Shown here: piece after piece, positions 1 to 12,297 of the stretch
Layout of the letters: each line of letters opens with the position of its first letter
Position numbering within the stretch: position 1 is the first letter of the stretch
Origin: Paramacrobiotus metropolitanus
Taxonomy: Eukaryota; Tardigrada; Eutardigrada; Parachela; Macrobiotidae
Direction: 5' to 3'
NCBI RefSeq assembly: GCF_019649055.1
Contig: NW_026570222.1
Coordinates: forward strand, 1,984,001 to 2,048,000
Length of the DNA: 64,000 bases
The notes under the pieces: model-generated
The model's database searches: none
Told to the model about the DNA's origin: nothing
Seen by the model: the letters and a program-made list of their open reading frames with translations, nothing else
Program-made: the position numbers and the translations under genes

Positions 1-275
1 GTTATTCAAACCAAAAATTTGTTTACACATTAAACATCTACTTGCAAAACAAGACACAATAATCATTCCTGCAATGAAAAAATAAATAATTAAAAATCAC
101 TAACCAGTAAAAAATGCAGATCGTTTTTTGGAAGAGAAACTAAAATACTACGTATGTCACACTGCAGTAACATTCTGAAGTGGAGAAACAAAATTTCTGA
201 GCAGCATAAAATCCACATCACACTGGCTATGGTCCAAAACTGGCATCAACAAGAAACCCTCAGCATGGGCAACAT

Positions 276-2407
276 TTACGTGCTGGAACCAGACCCTTGG
301 TCTCCGCCATCTCTGGATGACGGGGTGCGGAACAGCGTTTTTTCCAGCCGCTTCAGCTTTTTTCGGTATTCGTGTCTGAAAGTAATCTCATACACTTGAC
401 TTGGTTTAGCCCATATAACAAACGAAACAAATACGAAAGTAAATACTTACGCAATTCTTTCCCACTTGCGATGGTTAAGTTTCGTGAAATCAGTTTCTTC
501 AGCAATAGCCTCCAGATATTCAGCGAGCTTAACCAACTCCATATCTTTGTCCCGATTTTCGAACGCGCGGCGGTACTGTGTGATCTATGATAGAATGCAT
601 GTGCTAAAATCCAGTAACAACAATCCATTTTATTAGTTGCAGTATCAGAGGAACTAACGCGTATTCCACTCTTGGGATTCATTAAAAAATTGCGCCTCAG
701 ATCGTCGACTATAATCGTATTCGTTTCGCTAAACTGTGGAAATTTTCCTGTAAAAAACGTTTTCTGTTCTCACATTTTCCTGTGGGCTCGAGTAAAAAAA
801 CTGAAAAAACGCAATTCGCAAGCTACGGGAAATAATGCATAAAAAAATATGGCACAAACCAATACACATACCCCAAATTACACCAAGAGCTTTCACCTGT
901 AAAACAAAATAAAATAGTGAAACGAATAAAGGCAATCCAAGTCATAATATTATCCGAATGCTTTATACGAACACTTACGGTACAAGGGCCTTCAGGTCTG
1001 TGAATCTGAATCATGGCAGCATCGTCCAGCAAAGCTGCAATCTTATAATGCCCAGCGCGAGCATTGGAAGTGATTCCTAGTTCCTGAAGTTTAGCTACAA
1101 TCCACCGCTTGCTCGTAGCCGACCAGATGATAATGTCAAAATTCCGATAGGCTACTTGCAGGAACTCGTGCAGATATGGCCGCATTAGCTCCTGTCCATT
1201 TTGACCCACAGAACCTGTATTCGAAATTCGGTAGTCGGTACTTGAACTACTACTAACTCCAACAAATACGAGATTGGCAAATTCCACCGCCAATAATCGT
1301 CGTACCGTTATCAAAAATGGTATAGTCGATGTCCAACACCAGTAACTTTTTTCCCTCGCGAAAATGACTCATTATCTATAAGGTGACCACTAGTATTACT
1401 CTAAGAAAACACTGACACTTATTAATTTCGGGTAATTCGAAAGCCGTATTACGATGCTAAGAGATGCCGCTTTTAACTCTTCCGCGGTACTGTAACAATA
1501 ACCTTGTTCCACTTAAGCGGAAGTAAAGAAAAAAAACTACCACACAGGTCCAACTTTCCAAATTCGATTCCTACAGTACTTAGTTAACGGACCACGCGTA
1601 ACCAAATGCCATAATAAATGCCATAAATGCCATAAGTAATTATTCTGCCCGCTCACTGTTTATGCGACCGCGAATGATGTCATACTTCGAAATCAATTTT
1701 GGCGCAATTTAGACGATGCCATACCTGCATGCGATAATCTCGAACGTGTCTCGATATTTTCTCTAAATACTCTACGCGGGCGGCATAAGGTATTTCGGGG
1801 TCAGCCATCACTTCAAAATCATTAACCACATTTCCGCTGTCCGGCTGATTATCCCAAAAAGACGTCTGAAAAGTGAGAAACACTGCGACAATGGAAATTC
1901 ATTACTGCTGTACTAAATAGTGCTTCAAATGACACAAACCAGTGTTTCTTCGGGAGTTCCAATCATCATAATTCTTTGATTACGTTTGAAGATACTTCCC
2001 AAAGCCAGCTCGTCTGACAGAGTTTTTCCTGGTAAAAAAATAGTAAGATATGCGAGATCTGACAGCGAAAAGAGTTTCTTCCCCAACACTTGTAAACACA
2101 CTTTGTAAATTTCACTTAAATCTGATGTACCTGCTCCCGTGAGTTTCTGCCGATGAGGCAGGACGTTCGTGTGCTCGAACAGCACTTCTTTCAGCTGCAA
2201 AATCGTTGCGGACTGGCTCAGGGTGGAAACAGTGATTTCCTTTCCACTCCATTTCACCATGACGGGATGACTGTTGTCTTCACCAGCATCCCCGCCAACA
2301 GGATCCGCAGGAATTAACGAGGCATCTGCGAATGTTTGAGTCACCGTCACTTCGCTCACGGTTATCGACATGGAAGTCGAAGGATTCAGGCTCAGATCAT
2401 CTGCCAT
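276..2407 (-). CDS. UBLCP1: UBLCP1: ubiquitin-like domain CTD phosphatase 1
   Basis: Nuclear phosphatase that in other animals dephosphorylates 26S proteasome subunits. Nine exons join in phase to 383 aa (human about 318): 2131-2407, 1940-2028, 1725-1865, 1306-1375, 979-1214, 872-896, 659-747, 451-575, 276-375. Seen: an N-terminal extension, then a ubiquitin-like domain (about residues 48-120, VMVKWSGKEITV ... RIMMIGTPEET), a linker with VVNDFEV, and a HAD/FCP-type phosphatase domain with the catalytic DxDxT-type motif LDIDYTIFD (Asp184, Asp186), ELMRPYLHEFL, IIWSATSKRW and the distal acidic motif IIVDDL (about 294). The C terminus has LNHRKWERI, as in human. Exon 872-896 is only 25 nt. Intron 2029-2130 is 102 nt with no in-frame stop, so its retention would be silent. 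The acceptor at 575 could lie 9 nt upstream. Identification is firm from the whole-length match. Confidence 0.95.
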
Positions 2408-4036
2408 AATTTTCTTCGACAGTATTTCTTAATCTCACTATCGATAGTTGAAATTTGCGGATGTAATACTGCTGTATCTGTTTTATATCGCTTCTCGCAC
2501 TAAACGTACAACAATGGCTTTAATACACTGCCAGAAAAAAGGCAAGTACTCAGTATTAAACCAAATCCAATCATCACATCAACAACGCGCGCAGCCGCCG
2601 CGGGTCGGTGGTAGCCCAATGTCACTTTTCCTCTTATGGCAAAGGTGTCACTAGCTCAACCGCCCAGTGTGTCGTTCAATTTTTTGTCTAACTGCTGTAC
2701 GGGTACCAATCATTGTACCATGTACAGTACATATCTATATATAGATATTAAATTCTATTAATTTTAAATTATTTAATTAAGTTTGCTGTTATCACTTATC
2801 AGTAAGTACTTCAAACTTTAGAGCAAAATTATGTTCTGTGCAGATTAGACTGCGAGGTTTAGCTGATGCTGAGTAATGATGTTTGATGTGAAGTGACGTT
2901 TTCTTAAGGCTGTGTAAGAAATGTACTGTTTGAACACAATATCTATAATAGTATTATAAAAAGTACTCGAAGTACTTACACTTGTGCATACCGTGACCTT
3001 TAAGCAAGCGCCTAAATTTTGAACCAAGCTGCCGAAGAGTCCGTAAAACGACATAACAACCTAACAAAGCGTGCAGACTGCAATAACAAATTTTATGAAA
3101 ATAATAAGACTCGTGCTGTGTATGGACAATCGAAAATTAATAAATAAAATAACCGAATTTGTTTATAGATCGTCGTGCGCAGACTACTACTGTCAAGGGT
3201 TGAAGGAAAGCCTACATAAATTCGACGCCGCTGCGCTGCGATCCGAGAGCCAGCTTGGGACGAGGGCGTAAGTCCTCTCACGGTACGAAGGTGCAATATA
3301 GTCTGCAGGTCACCTACCAGTAGATACCTGCAATTTGCAAACGCCATTTAACCCCGAGTTTCCTTGCAGTACAGGAAGACGAAACGGGATAGTTGCGCGA
3401 CTTATGTGTGCCTGCTAGTCAGCGATTTAGCATACGAGCTAGCCAGTATTTGACAAACTGTAAGTTTGCGTCAGATAAGTACAATACAGCATTTTCTTGT
3501 GTACAATAGCCGCGGTACGTTAACGTTAAAAAAGTCGCTCCCAAAACGGACCCAGGTACGTATACGTAAGCGCGCGTAGGTTACAGCAGGCGAAACAGAT
3601 TTTATTAGATACCTGAGTGCGTTAAGCAGACGAGCAGCTATGACATATTCTGAAAACTGTTATTGATTTCCTCATTTGAATCAGGCGGATTGGACAAACC
3701 GTATGTGCATGCGCAATGCTGCACAAATGTTCCATCTATCTTAAGCAATCTGTATGCATTTTACTCCAGAGCTTGTGGGTAATTTGAGTTGTGCCTCAGA
3801 GTCTTCAGGACCGAAAATTACTGTTGTACATTCCTGTAAAGAAACTGACCATGCAGATCCTATCCTGTTTTATTGTTCGGGTTTGGGCGATGGAAGAATT
3901 ACCGTTTTTCTAACTCCTGCATTGTCTGTCGGTGAATTCATACTCAAGTGGTACAGTATGTCCGAACCCAAGTTTCGATGGAATACGTTGTAAATTTGTA
4001 AGCCAATTTCAGTTTTGGAGCTACGAATTGCGTGCA
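2408..4036. other. Intergenic spacer between divergent UBLCP1 and DYNC2I2
   Basis: About 1.6 kb between two divergent start codons, so it should hold both promoters. The only notable composition is a short GC-rich patch near 2588-2612 and AT-rich runs near 2740-2790. The open frames here have no family resemblance, no splice context and unremarkable composition. I see no RNA gene or repeat. Confidence 0.6.
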
Positions 4037-7000
4037 ATGCAGCGTCGAGCTCCACCTCCAGTAAATCGTAATGCACCGGACAATCACCGTTCTGGGATCG
4101 TCCAGCAACTCCCTACACTTCCCGCTGATACCATCGGTGCTGCGGCCGCTTTCCAAACTGCTGATACCAAGTACGTCTGTGACAATTGCGGCTTAGGTTT
4201 TCATTTTGTGGCAATAGTAAAACTGCGCCATAAGCGCCTGTGGTTAAAAAAACAAATGCTGTACATGTACGGTGGAATAATGGAATAATTCTGTGTTCGA
4301 TGTTTATTTCGTAGTAGGTTGATCGATATACTTGGCAAACCCTCGGCTGTTCGTTTGGCCCATTTCAACGGGCAATTTAATGGCAATATTTTGCAACGCG
4401 ATGCTGAAATCGTCACACAGTCCTGTAGCGAAAAAGCGGTAAAATTATTTTTACGAGAACGTACAGTAACTGTACTCCACCGGTTTTTGGAAAACCACGG
4501 CATAATTACAGTGTCAAGCGCAGTATCCAGCGGTTCCGCATACGGTGGATCCAAAACACCGTCGCCCATTAGCGAAATTTTTACGCCTAATGGAAGATGC
4601 TGTTATGGAACAACTGGAACTCAATATGATTTGTGATACCGAAAAAAGTAAATAAGTTTATTAGAAACGTTCCATTTTATAAAGTTCACGTGTTGTTTGA
4701 TATTCACTGTGATATGCGCGCTAAGCGGCAAAGCCGCGCTCTAGTCGAATACCGTATATATATGATTAAACCGCGATTTTTGTCATTGGATTATGAATTA
4801 ATTCTGTTGCAAATTCGCTGCATAGAACCAGTAACAATTCGCTCGCACGACTGGAACGTGGCTTTAATATTGCTGAGTCTTAGTATTAATTACCGTTCCG
4901 TTATTTCAAACGTATTGAAATGCATTCCAGGAATCTCCCATATGCCCTTCTACAAACTGTATCTCTTATGTTTTTAAATAAGGAATTGCTGCTTAATTTA
5001 CTTACATGCATAGATTACGATGTGGAACTGGAATTCAAAACGGACAGTCTGGACTTCTTAGCCTCGCTTGACCGTAATCACCTTTCTGTTCAGTGCTGCA
5101 CATCCCTCTGTTGGAATTCTGCCGGTTCGCTACTCGCAGCAAGGTACAGTAAATATTTAAGCAGTAGGATGTATGGCATTGTTTTCGGTCTTAAACTATA
5201 AAAATGAGAAATTGCAGTTAACTGCATGAGCTAGCAATTAAAAATCGTGATTGATGATAATACATAATTTAATTGATTTCGAATAACCAGTCTTCTGCAT
5301 GCAGAGTTTTGTATTAAATCTGTGCTTACCATTTGCGTTCTTCTTAATAGCTTTGGAGAAAAAGGTCATGACACATTCTGCGATCACAAGGGAGGCGTCA
5401 TTGTATCGAAAACAAATCGGATAACCATGAAAAGCGAGCTTCGATCTTACATCACATGCGAAACTGACACCTGCATTTCGTCTACAGCTTTCCATCCACG
5501 CAGACCGAATCTGCTTGCAGCCGCAGGATGTAATGGTATAGTAAGATCCCATCTGCACGCCGCGAAATCAGATTATATTTTATCGGATTTTGACCAAATG
5601 CTTTTTAATTTAGGACAAATTTTTCTGTGGGATATAGTAGCCGCAACCCCGGCTACTGCAAATTTAATAGGAGCCAGTGGCATGCGAATTGCCGGGGGTC
5701 ACAGCGAATTGATATCCTGCATAAGGTGGATTCCGATGGATATTAAAAAGCGAACTTTCATGGTACTGCTGGAAGTTCTCGAAACGAAATCAACAAAAAC
5801 AAGTTATTTACTAAGTATCCTTCTCGCATCGATATATTTCTGCTCGTTACAGTCTTACAGATAATCCCACATCTGTTGTGCGTTTAAGATCATGTGCAAT
5901 CTGTGACTAACAAAAGTATATCGATGCTTAAATCATAAAATTAAACATAACCGCATATGAGTAACTGTCACTGGTGCAACAAAAATAGTAAACCTAAAAC
6001 CTAAGGGCAAACAAAAATTGAAAATTTATGTTTAAAAACTCCGAATGCAGATTTTAACCGGGGCTTGTGATGGGCGGCTAATGACATGGATAAACCAAAC
6101 TGCGCAAAAACAGAGCAGTTCCACTGCTGTGGCAAACATCGTGCCACGCAGGCACACAACTGTCGAATCTGGAGCTATTCAAACGCACAACCAAGAGAAC
6201 ACGGGAAATTGTGGCGTGTCCAGTTTAAGTACGCAATCGCAAACGGACGACGGGTACTGCATCGTGGGAACAGATACGGGTGCCGTTCTTCTGTGCAATA
6301 CACAGCGGTTTACGGACGCGAAGTTACCAATTACGGGTACATACATAATTACGCGTTAACTGAATAAGCATTTAACACCGCTATGAAAGATGAACTATCA
6401 AAATACAGTATTTCTAATGTGAACTAATCTGTTTAACTGTTCTGGCAATGTTTCAGTGACAGCAACAGCACTGAATTTCGTTCGACATTTGGGACCAGTT
6501 ACATGTGTAACATTTTCTCCGTTTTCGACGAAATGTTTTGCCACAACATCGCTTGACGGGAGACTGAAAATATTTCAAACAACTACGGTAAAATACGAGC
6601 GACGAAATTTGATAACGAAGCGGGAATCAAAGTACGTCTAGTATAGTTAACCAACCGTCTTTAGAGTCGACCTTTATTGGAAGTCGCGATATTAGAACAG
6701 CCAACGTCCTGTGCATGGTCACCGTTTCGTCCGTTTGTACTCGCCGTTGGCACTATTACGGGAACAATTTTATTTTTCGACTTTATTTCTTTGAATGGAA
6801 GATCTGCCCCAGTTAAAAAAGCTGCCATATCCGAAAATCAGGAAGAAATCTCCTGCTTAGCCTTTAATATTAAAGAGTAAGTAGAAAGGTACCTTAAAAC
6901 AAGAATCCTTTAAAAAATTCAATACACAAATGTGTTGGAATATTCTGGACCCAATTAAAAAATTCCTGTACAGTGCTAAAAGCATAAACTCAGTGCCAGT

Positions 7001-7209
7001 TTAAAATTTAGCAATCTAACTCCACCCCGACAGAAATATACAATCAATCCAACAACATCCCCCTTAAATGTGTTTTCTATCATAGTGAGGAACTTCTGGC
7101 AGTTGGCGGCAAAAACGGAGTCCAGCTGTGGAAAGTGCCAGACGCGCTTGCCAAACCCATCTTCGACGAGATAAAGGATTTCCAGTCGTTTATACAATCC
7201 GAATACTGA
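4037..7209 (+). CDS. DYNC2I2: DYNC2I2 / WDR34: dynein-2 intermediate chain, WD40
   Basis: Intermediate chain of cytoplasmic dynein-2, the retrograde intraflagellar transport motor, which implies ciliated cells. Ten exons close in phase to 535 aa, almost exactly the human length (536): 4037-4170, 4318-4438, 4512-4647, 5014-5143, 5351-5535, 5614-5762, 6051-6336, 6457-6587, 6665-6876, 7086-7209. Seen: a disordered N terminus, a helical stretch LAKFLRLMEDAVMEQL matching the family's N-terminal helix, then WD repeats (about residues 160-520) with SLCWNSAGSLLAA, AFHPRRPNLLAAAGCNGQIF, ILTGACDGRLMTW, FVRHLGPVTCVTFSPF, CAWSPFRPFVLAVG and ELLAVGGKNGVQLWKV. The first ATG at 4037 was chosen because it opens the frame of exon 1; an upstream start cannot be excluded. 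Its stop lies 31 bp from the stop of the convergent PAAT gene. Confidence 0.9.
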
Positions 7210-7240
7210 TAAATTCAGGAACATCAAAGAAATGATCCAA

Positions 7241-8702
7241 TCAGTCCGGTTTTGCATTCACTTCCGCTGTATGGCAATATTTTTCCAGCCGCTGTAAGAA
7301 CTCCGCTCTTAAAGCAGCGACTTCTTTATCAATGTGAGCTTTAAGTCTTTCCTCCATTGATAATAAGTCCAGTTTGAGACTGTCGATTTTTTGAAACAAC
7401 ACGTGCATAGGCAATATTTGCTCCGGCGAAATTGTGGACGGAAGTTTTCCCACATTAGATATCGTAGCTGTGATCGGATGTGTTCGGGTTGCATAAATGT
7501 GGAAACCAAAAAATGTGATTGTAGACTGCAATTTCAGGGGGAACACCTGACGAAACAAATCAATCCATCAATAACCATCAACCAAGATTGCGACATACCA
7601 TAAGTCGTTAAAAAAAGTACAACTATAAAAAATGTGGTATGTATAAAGTATAAAGCAGTATAACCGAAGTTGCCATCAATTCACAGTAAACACCATGTCT
7701 CGGCATTAACAAAAGCACATGCTACTTTGGTAATTTACAGTTACGTACACATGTCCAGTTATGCATAATAAGCAATAAAATGCATTCACAAATTAACTTA
7801 AAAAATAAATATGCCTGCTCATCTGAGGCCAGCAAAATACTATATTAATATATACGTGCGCCATTTAGTATTAATCTCACTTTAAATGCCTAGAATATAA
7901 AACTTTAACAATAATAGATGGTTATGCACCTGTAAATCGATTGCCGGAAGCACTCTGGACACTAGATCTATAGTGTGTCCGTGAATAGTTGTACCCTCGA
8001 ATTCGTCCAGCAGTTGACCACGTGATGTCTGAATATATCCAACAGATGGTCCGAAAACTTCGATGACTGAACTATCCACAATGATAACGAGAGTTTTTAC
8101 AGAGAACTCTGCAGGACATTCCAGACTGATCGCGCAAAATCGCTCATCGGCGTTGGGTTTAACGAGTTCACAGCACGTGCTCCCATCCGCATAATCCTCC
8201 AGGTCTATGTGTTCACTGCATAACAAAATGTCCGGTACGAAGTAGAACGAAATACCAAATGTTGTTAGTACGAATTTTAACAGTATTATAGCAAGACTGT
8301 AAGAGACTAAGAGACTTTTTAAGAGATCAAAAATAGCATACTAACAGACATTTTAAGACATCAAAACTTAGAAAATTTAAGTATCATTAAAAGTCAATTA
8401 AGTCTAGGAGTCTGCATGCATGATATCTTTAAAAAAATTAGCGTATTCTATGATGCGGCGGCAGTTTTGGGCAGTTTGCACGTATAAAAACCGTTGGATA
8501 ACGCTAATTATGGTATTCGCTCGTTCTGCAGACTGCCTGACCGCGTCTTTCATCTTCTCTGGCAGATACTACAAGCTACAAACACGTACCCATCAAAATC
8601 AGCAGAAGAGTGAACACGAACAATGTTTCCCAGTTCCTGTTGACTGGAGCTGGATTCCCACGTTGATCTCGTAATAATCTTGCGGGACAAAAGCTCAGCC
8701 AT
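7241..8702 (-). CDS. PAAT: ATPase PAAT homologue (C10orf88 family)
   Basis: Homologue of human C10orf88/PAAT, described as a mitochondria-linked ATPase that interacts with ABC transporters. Three exons close in phase to 234 aa: 8590-8702, 7930-8215, 7241-7546. Exon 1 starts MAELLSRKIITRSTWESSSS; exon 2 carries SLECPAEFSVKTLVIIVD and IEVFGPSVGYIQTSRG, aligning with the family's MEVYLGEEYCGTSRG-like segment; exon 3 holds LKLQSTITFFGFHIY and a C-terminal helix FQKIDSLKLDLLSMEERL that matches the family's C-terminal coiled coil. The protein is about half the human length, lacking most of the middle low-complexity region. Exon 1 was found from phase (it ends with two bases, exon 2 begins with one) and is less certain than exons 2 and 3. 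Divergent from eEF1G, 500 bp away. Confidence 0.75.
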
Positions 8703-8976
8703 AACGTCAGTGCTTGCAAGCACGTAGCATATGTTCTACATGAAGTAGATACCTCGCAGTTACAAAAAATCCGTGAAATTGAAAACCAAATCATTTAAAA
8801 TTCAAGACAATTTTTTCGCCTTGTTAAACTGTTAGTTGTTAGTAAGTAGTTCAATGTCTGCCGCAAATACAGTACTTAACAAATTTAACGAGTACTGTAT
8901 CTGTATAGAGCGCTGTAGTGTACGTAGTTGCTAATGTTGTGTGGCAGCCTCGGCTCGTCACCACAAAGTTGCCAAC

Positions 8977-9023
8977 CCCGGCGAGAGCAGACATACCAGG
9001 GTAGTATGTCCGCTCTCCCCGGG
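8977..9023. repeat. Long imperfect inverted repeat (stem-loop) upstream of eEF1G
   Basis: The arm GAGAGCAGACATAC at 8983-8996 pairs with GTATGTCCGCTCTC at 9004-9017 (one mismatch) around a 7-nt loop. After one mismatched pair the stem continues for four to five more pairs (CCCGG near 8977-8981 against CCGGG at 9019-9023). About 18 pairs in total. Confidence 0.85.
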
Positions 9024-9036
9024 CTAAGGTCTTCGC

Positions 9037-9056
9037 CTCGGCTGCCAGTCGGCAGC
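9037..9056. repeat. Perfect 8-bp hairpin upstream of eEF1G
   Basis: CGGCTGCC, loop AGTC, GGCAGCCG: a perfect, GC-rich 8-bp stem with a tetraloop. It is 14 nt downstream of the longer hairpin and about 150 nt before the eEF1G start codon. A related sequence GGCAGCCTCGG lies at 8943. Confidence 0.85.
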
Positions 9057-9202
9057 CGACGCAGCGTGTCCGATCTGTAACCAGAAGGTTTCTGCCGGAG
9101 TTTCATCATTCCTCGTCCATCCTCAACTCATCGCTCCTCAGTGCCCTTTGGCAGGGTTTTCTCTCCAAACAATTGACCAACCATTTTACCGAAGCCTTTA
9201 AA

Positions 9203-12200
9203 ATGTCGGTGTCTGGGGTAAGTTCAGCTGTTATGTCTCGTTTGTCACATGTCATATCGTAAAATATGGTTCTAGACTTTGAGTTGGCATATGAGGTGTG
9301 AAAAGTCAGTAGGTTCTCCCGCAGAAACTACATTGTTAGAACGCGCCGATTTAGATCACAATGTATAGTGATGGTAACAGATGTTTTTTACTTGGATGCA
9401 GTTGATGAGCTAATCATTGTCATGGTGGTAGAATGGAATTACCTTGAGAAAGAACACAAAGACAGCACTTTCTGTTTTGCCTCGTAACAAGTATCATGTG
9501 TAATTTGTTCCGAAAAACTTAAAAGCTCAAAGATGGTTTTGAGAAGTCTGGCACTATGTTGAGTCCTTAAAATTGTTTAAAAAGTTGTCATAAATTTTGA
9601 ACTGCTGTTGTGGGGTGCTAATTCTAGTAGGCTGGCGAAAGGTCCGTGGGTAATAGATTCATCATCATCACTATCAGTACAGTACTGAGTACTCGCACTT
9701 TAATACAGTATAAGAGCGTGGGGTATGTAAATTATGTTTTCTTGATTATAGTATTGACAATTGAATGGTACGTTTTTGTCGTTTAGCATGTTATGTTAAA
9801 AGTCATATTCTCAGAAGTTTCAGAGTTTTCACTACCGTGATTCAATTTTCATGTGATCAATTACGTTATGTTACTTAATACTTACTATCAGGAAATGGAA
9901 AACATCATCATCATTGCTCTGCCATATTGATAACTAATTATTGCAGTTTTAGTAAGTACTTCCGTGATTGTTGCAGACCTTGTTTACTTATCCGGACAAC
10001 TTCCGTGCCTACAAGGCGTTGATTGCTGCTCAGTTCAGCGGAGCAAAAGTGAAGGTTGTTTCGGAGATTCCTGACTTCGTATTTGGAGAAACCAATAAAA
10101 CACCCGAATTTCTCAAGAAATTTCCATCTGGCCAGGTACGTTTTCTGGTTCAAAAGCAGATGAACAGATACCTACCTATATTACTAGTATAATTATTCTG
10201 ATATATGGACATGATTACAAACTTACGATAACCAGCTAAGTGGCATGATTTGGAATTGTTGAAGTCTCTTTTCAAAGACCAGTCAAGATGTGAAATGCTC
10301 GGCTGGTAACAGACAGAGATAAAGAATTGCATTTCGGCTTCCGATACCTTTCCATAGATGGAATGGTTCTACCAATTCGAAGTACATTAGTTTTTTCAGT
10401 ATGATGATTGTTGGTTCGAACAGGTGTTTATTCTCTAAAGTTCTTGTTCTTAAAGCTTTTCTAGACAGTCGAAACTTGGCAAACAGTATTTTCTAGTGAT
10501 ACAGTATTTTTAGCTATCAGATTCGTTGGCACCACACTGACCATTGCAATTAACTTTTTCCGATGTAACTTTACAACTTGAGGGGCTAGCTGTAATATTG
10601 TCGTTTTTGCGTTATTTTAACAGGTCCCAGCATTCGAATCTGCCGACGAAAAGGTCCATTTGTCGGAAGGCAATGCCATTGCGCACTTTCGTAAGTTCTA
10701 AAGCTTGGTGAAAAATGTTGCTTTGTCTTCCAGAAGTAATCGCTGCATTGTATTGTATTTCTAGTTGCAACACCGGAACTTCGAGGAAGCTCTGCCGAGA
10801 AACAGGCTTTGATGCTTCAGTGGGTTAACTTCTCGGACCAGTACATTGTGCCGTCTGTCGTCGCCCTGGTTTTGAAAGCTTTGGGGAACCCGGTCGCAGA
10901 TAGCGTATGGAGTTAGTTTTTCTTATTGCTGATGTAAACACCTGCAGAAAGTATGATTTTTGAATTGCAGCAAGATAAATCAGCCCTCGATGAACTGAAC
11001 AACGCCCTAAAAGTGTTGAACACCCACCTGGGCGAACACAAGTATGTCACGGGTGACCAGCTGTCCCTTGCCGACATCACTGTTTTCGCTGATCTGTATT
11101 TCGCCTTTACGCACGTGAGTATACTAATTTTGAAATCTCGTTTTGTGCAGTGCTGAGAAGCCTTCTTATTTTCTTCTGGTCGATGACGACGTTCAAAGTA
11201 ATATTTTTGTAAGAATTTTTGTCGGCCCTTGATTAAGCCAAAACAGGCAGTACTGAAATTGTAAGTAATATTATACGTAACGTTCGGTTGGAGCCTGCCA
11301 AGATAATATACGGGAAACATTTTTAGGTGCTTGATGAAAAAACACGACAGCAAAATCAGAAAGTGACGCAGTGGTTCCAAGGGCTTGCTGAGCAGCCTCA
11401 GTTTAAGGCGGTCGTTGGAGCGGTGGCTTTGTTCTCGGGCCAGAAGAAGGGCGGAGAGGGCGACAAGGGTGCTAAGAAAGACAAAAAGGATAAACCTGCC
11501 AAGGAAGAGAAGCCTAAAGAAGAAAAGAAGCCCAAAAAGAAAGAAGATGACGAGGAGATGGATTTGGCTGATGAAGCATCCGCTGAACCTCCACAAAAGG
11601 ATCCGTTTCTTGCGCTTCCGGGAGGGTGCGAAAACTTCGCTTTCTCGAAGATGTGGCCATTTATTTGATGAATTTCATTGTAGATCTTTCAATATGGACG
11701 AGTTTAAACGGACATATTCCAACGAAGATACTAAGACTGTGGCTTTGCCTTACTTCTGGAGCAAGTTTGATAAGGAGAATTACTCAATTTGGTACTGCGA
11801 ATACAAATATCCACAGGAATTGATGCAGGTTTTTATGAGCTGCAATCTGATAACCGGTGAGTTGCTATATTTTATCATGACTACATAACTGAAATTTGGA
11901 AATATTAGTATGAAATTCGTGGGAATGTAGGTATGTTCCAGCGGTTGGACAAGATGCGAAAGCATTCTTTCGGAAGCATGGTTCTTTTTGGTGAGAACAA
12001 TAACAGCACCATTTCCGGAGTATGGTTTTGGCGTGGGCAGGGTTTGGCTTTTGAGGTAACTTCACATAACGTATATCTCTGAAATTGCTTGAATGTCCTC
12101 TGAGGGTAAAGCAGCCTATATATTTCGAATATGACTTTTTTCAGTTGAGCCCTGATTGGCAAGTTGATTATGAATCGTACGAGTGGAAGAAGCTGGATCC

Positions 12201-12297
12201 TGATGCGCAGGAGACTAAGAAGATGGTAGACGAATACTTCGCATGGGAAGGAGATTTTGGAGGAAAGAAATTCAACCAGGGAAAAATCTTTAAATGA
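9203..12297 (+). CDS. EEF1G: eEF1G: translation elongation factor 1 gamma
   Basis: Structural subunit of the eEF1B complex that anchors the nucleotide-exchange subunits recharging eEF1A with GTP. Nine exons close in phase to 424 aa (human 437): 9203-9217, 9977-10135, 10624-10690, 10765-10904, 10971-11114, 11327-11625, 11684-11856, 11931-12055, 12145-12297. Seen: GST-like N domain ([27 protein letters not shown]), GST C domain ([14 protein letters not shown]), a Lys/Glu-rich linker rich in [13 protein letters not shown], and the conserved eEF1G C-terminal domain ([60 protein letters not shown] at the end). Exon 1 codes for only five residues and is followed by a 759-nt intron, a pattern common in highly expressed ribosomal and translation genes where the first intron may carry regulatory signals. 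Confidence 0.97.

Larger units (their letters stand above)
8703..9202. promoter_or_regulatory. Divergent promoter / 5' UTR region of PAAT and eEF1G
   Basis: Spacer between two divergent start codons. It contains two strong hairpins at 8977-9023 and 9037-9056, then a short leader before the eEF1G ATG at 9203. The region after 8930 is more GC-rich than its surroundings. The boundary of transcription is unknown, so the hairpins may be in the eEF1G 5' UTR or in the promoter. Confidence 0.5.

Noticed and set aside
8404-8570. Minus-strand 49-codon frame starting MKDAVRQSAERANT
   Set aside because: Protein-like in composition, but it lies inside the PAAT intron 8216-8589 implied by the phase-matched exon 1, and has no family match.
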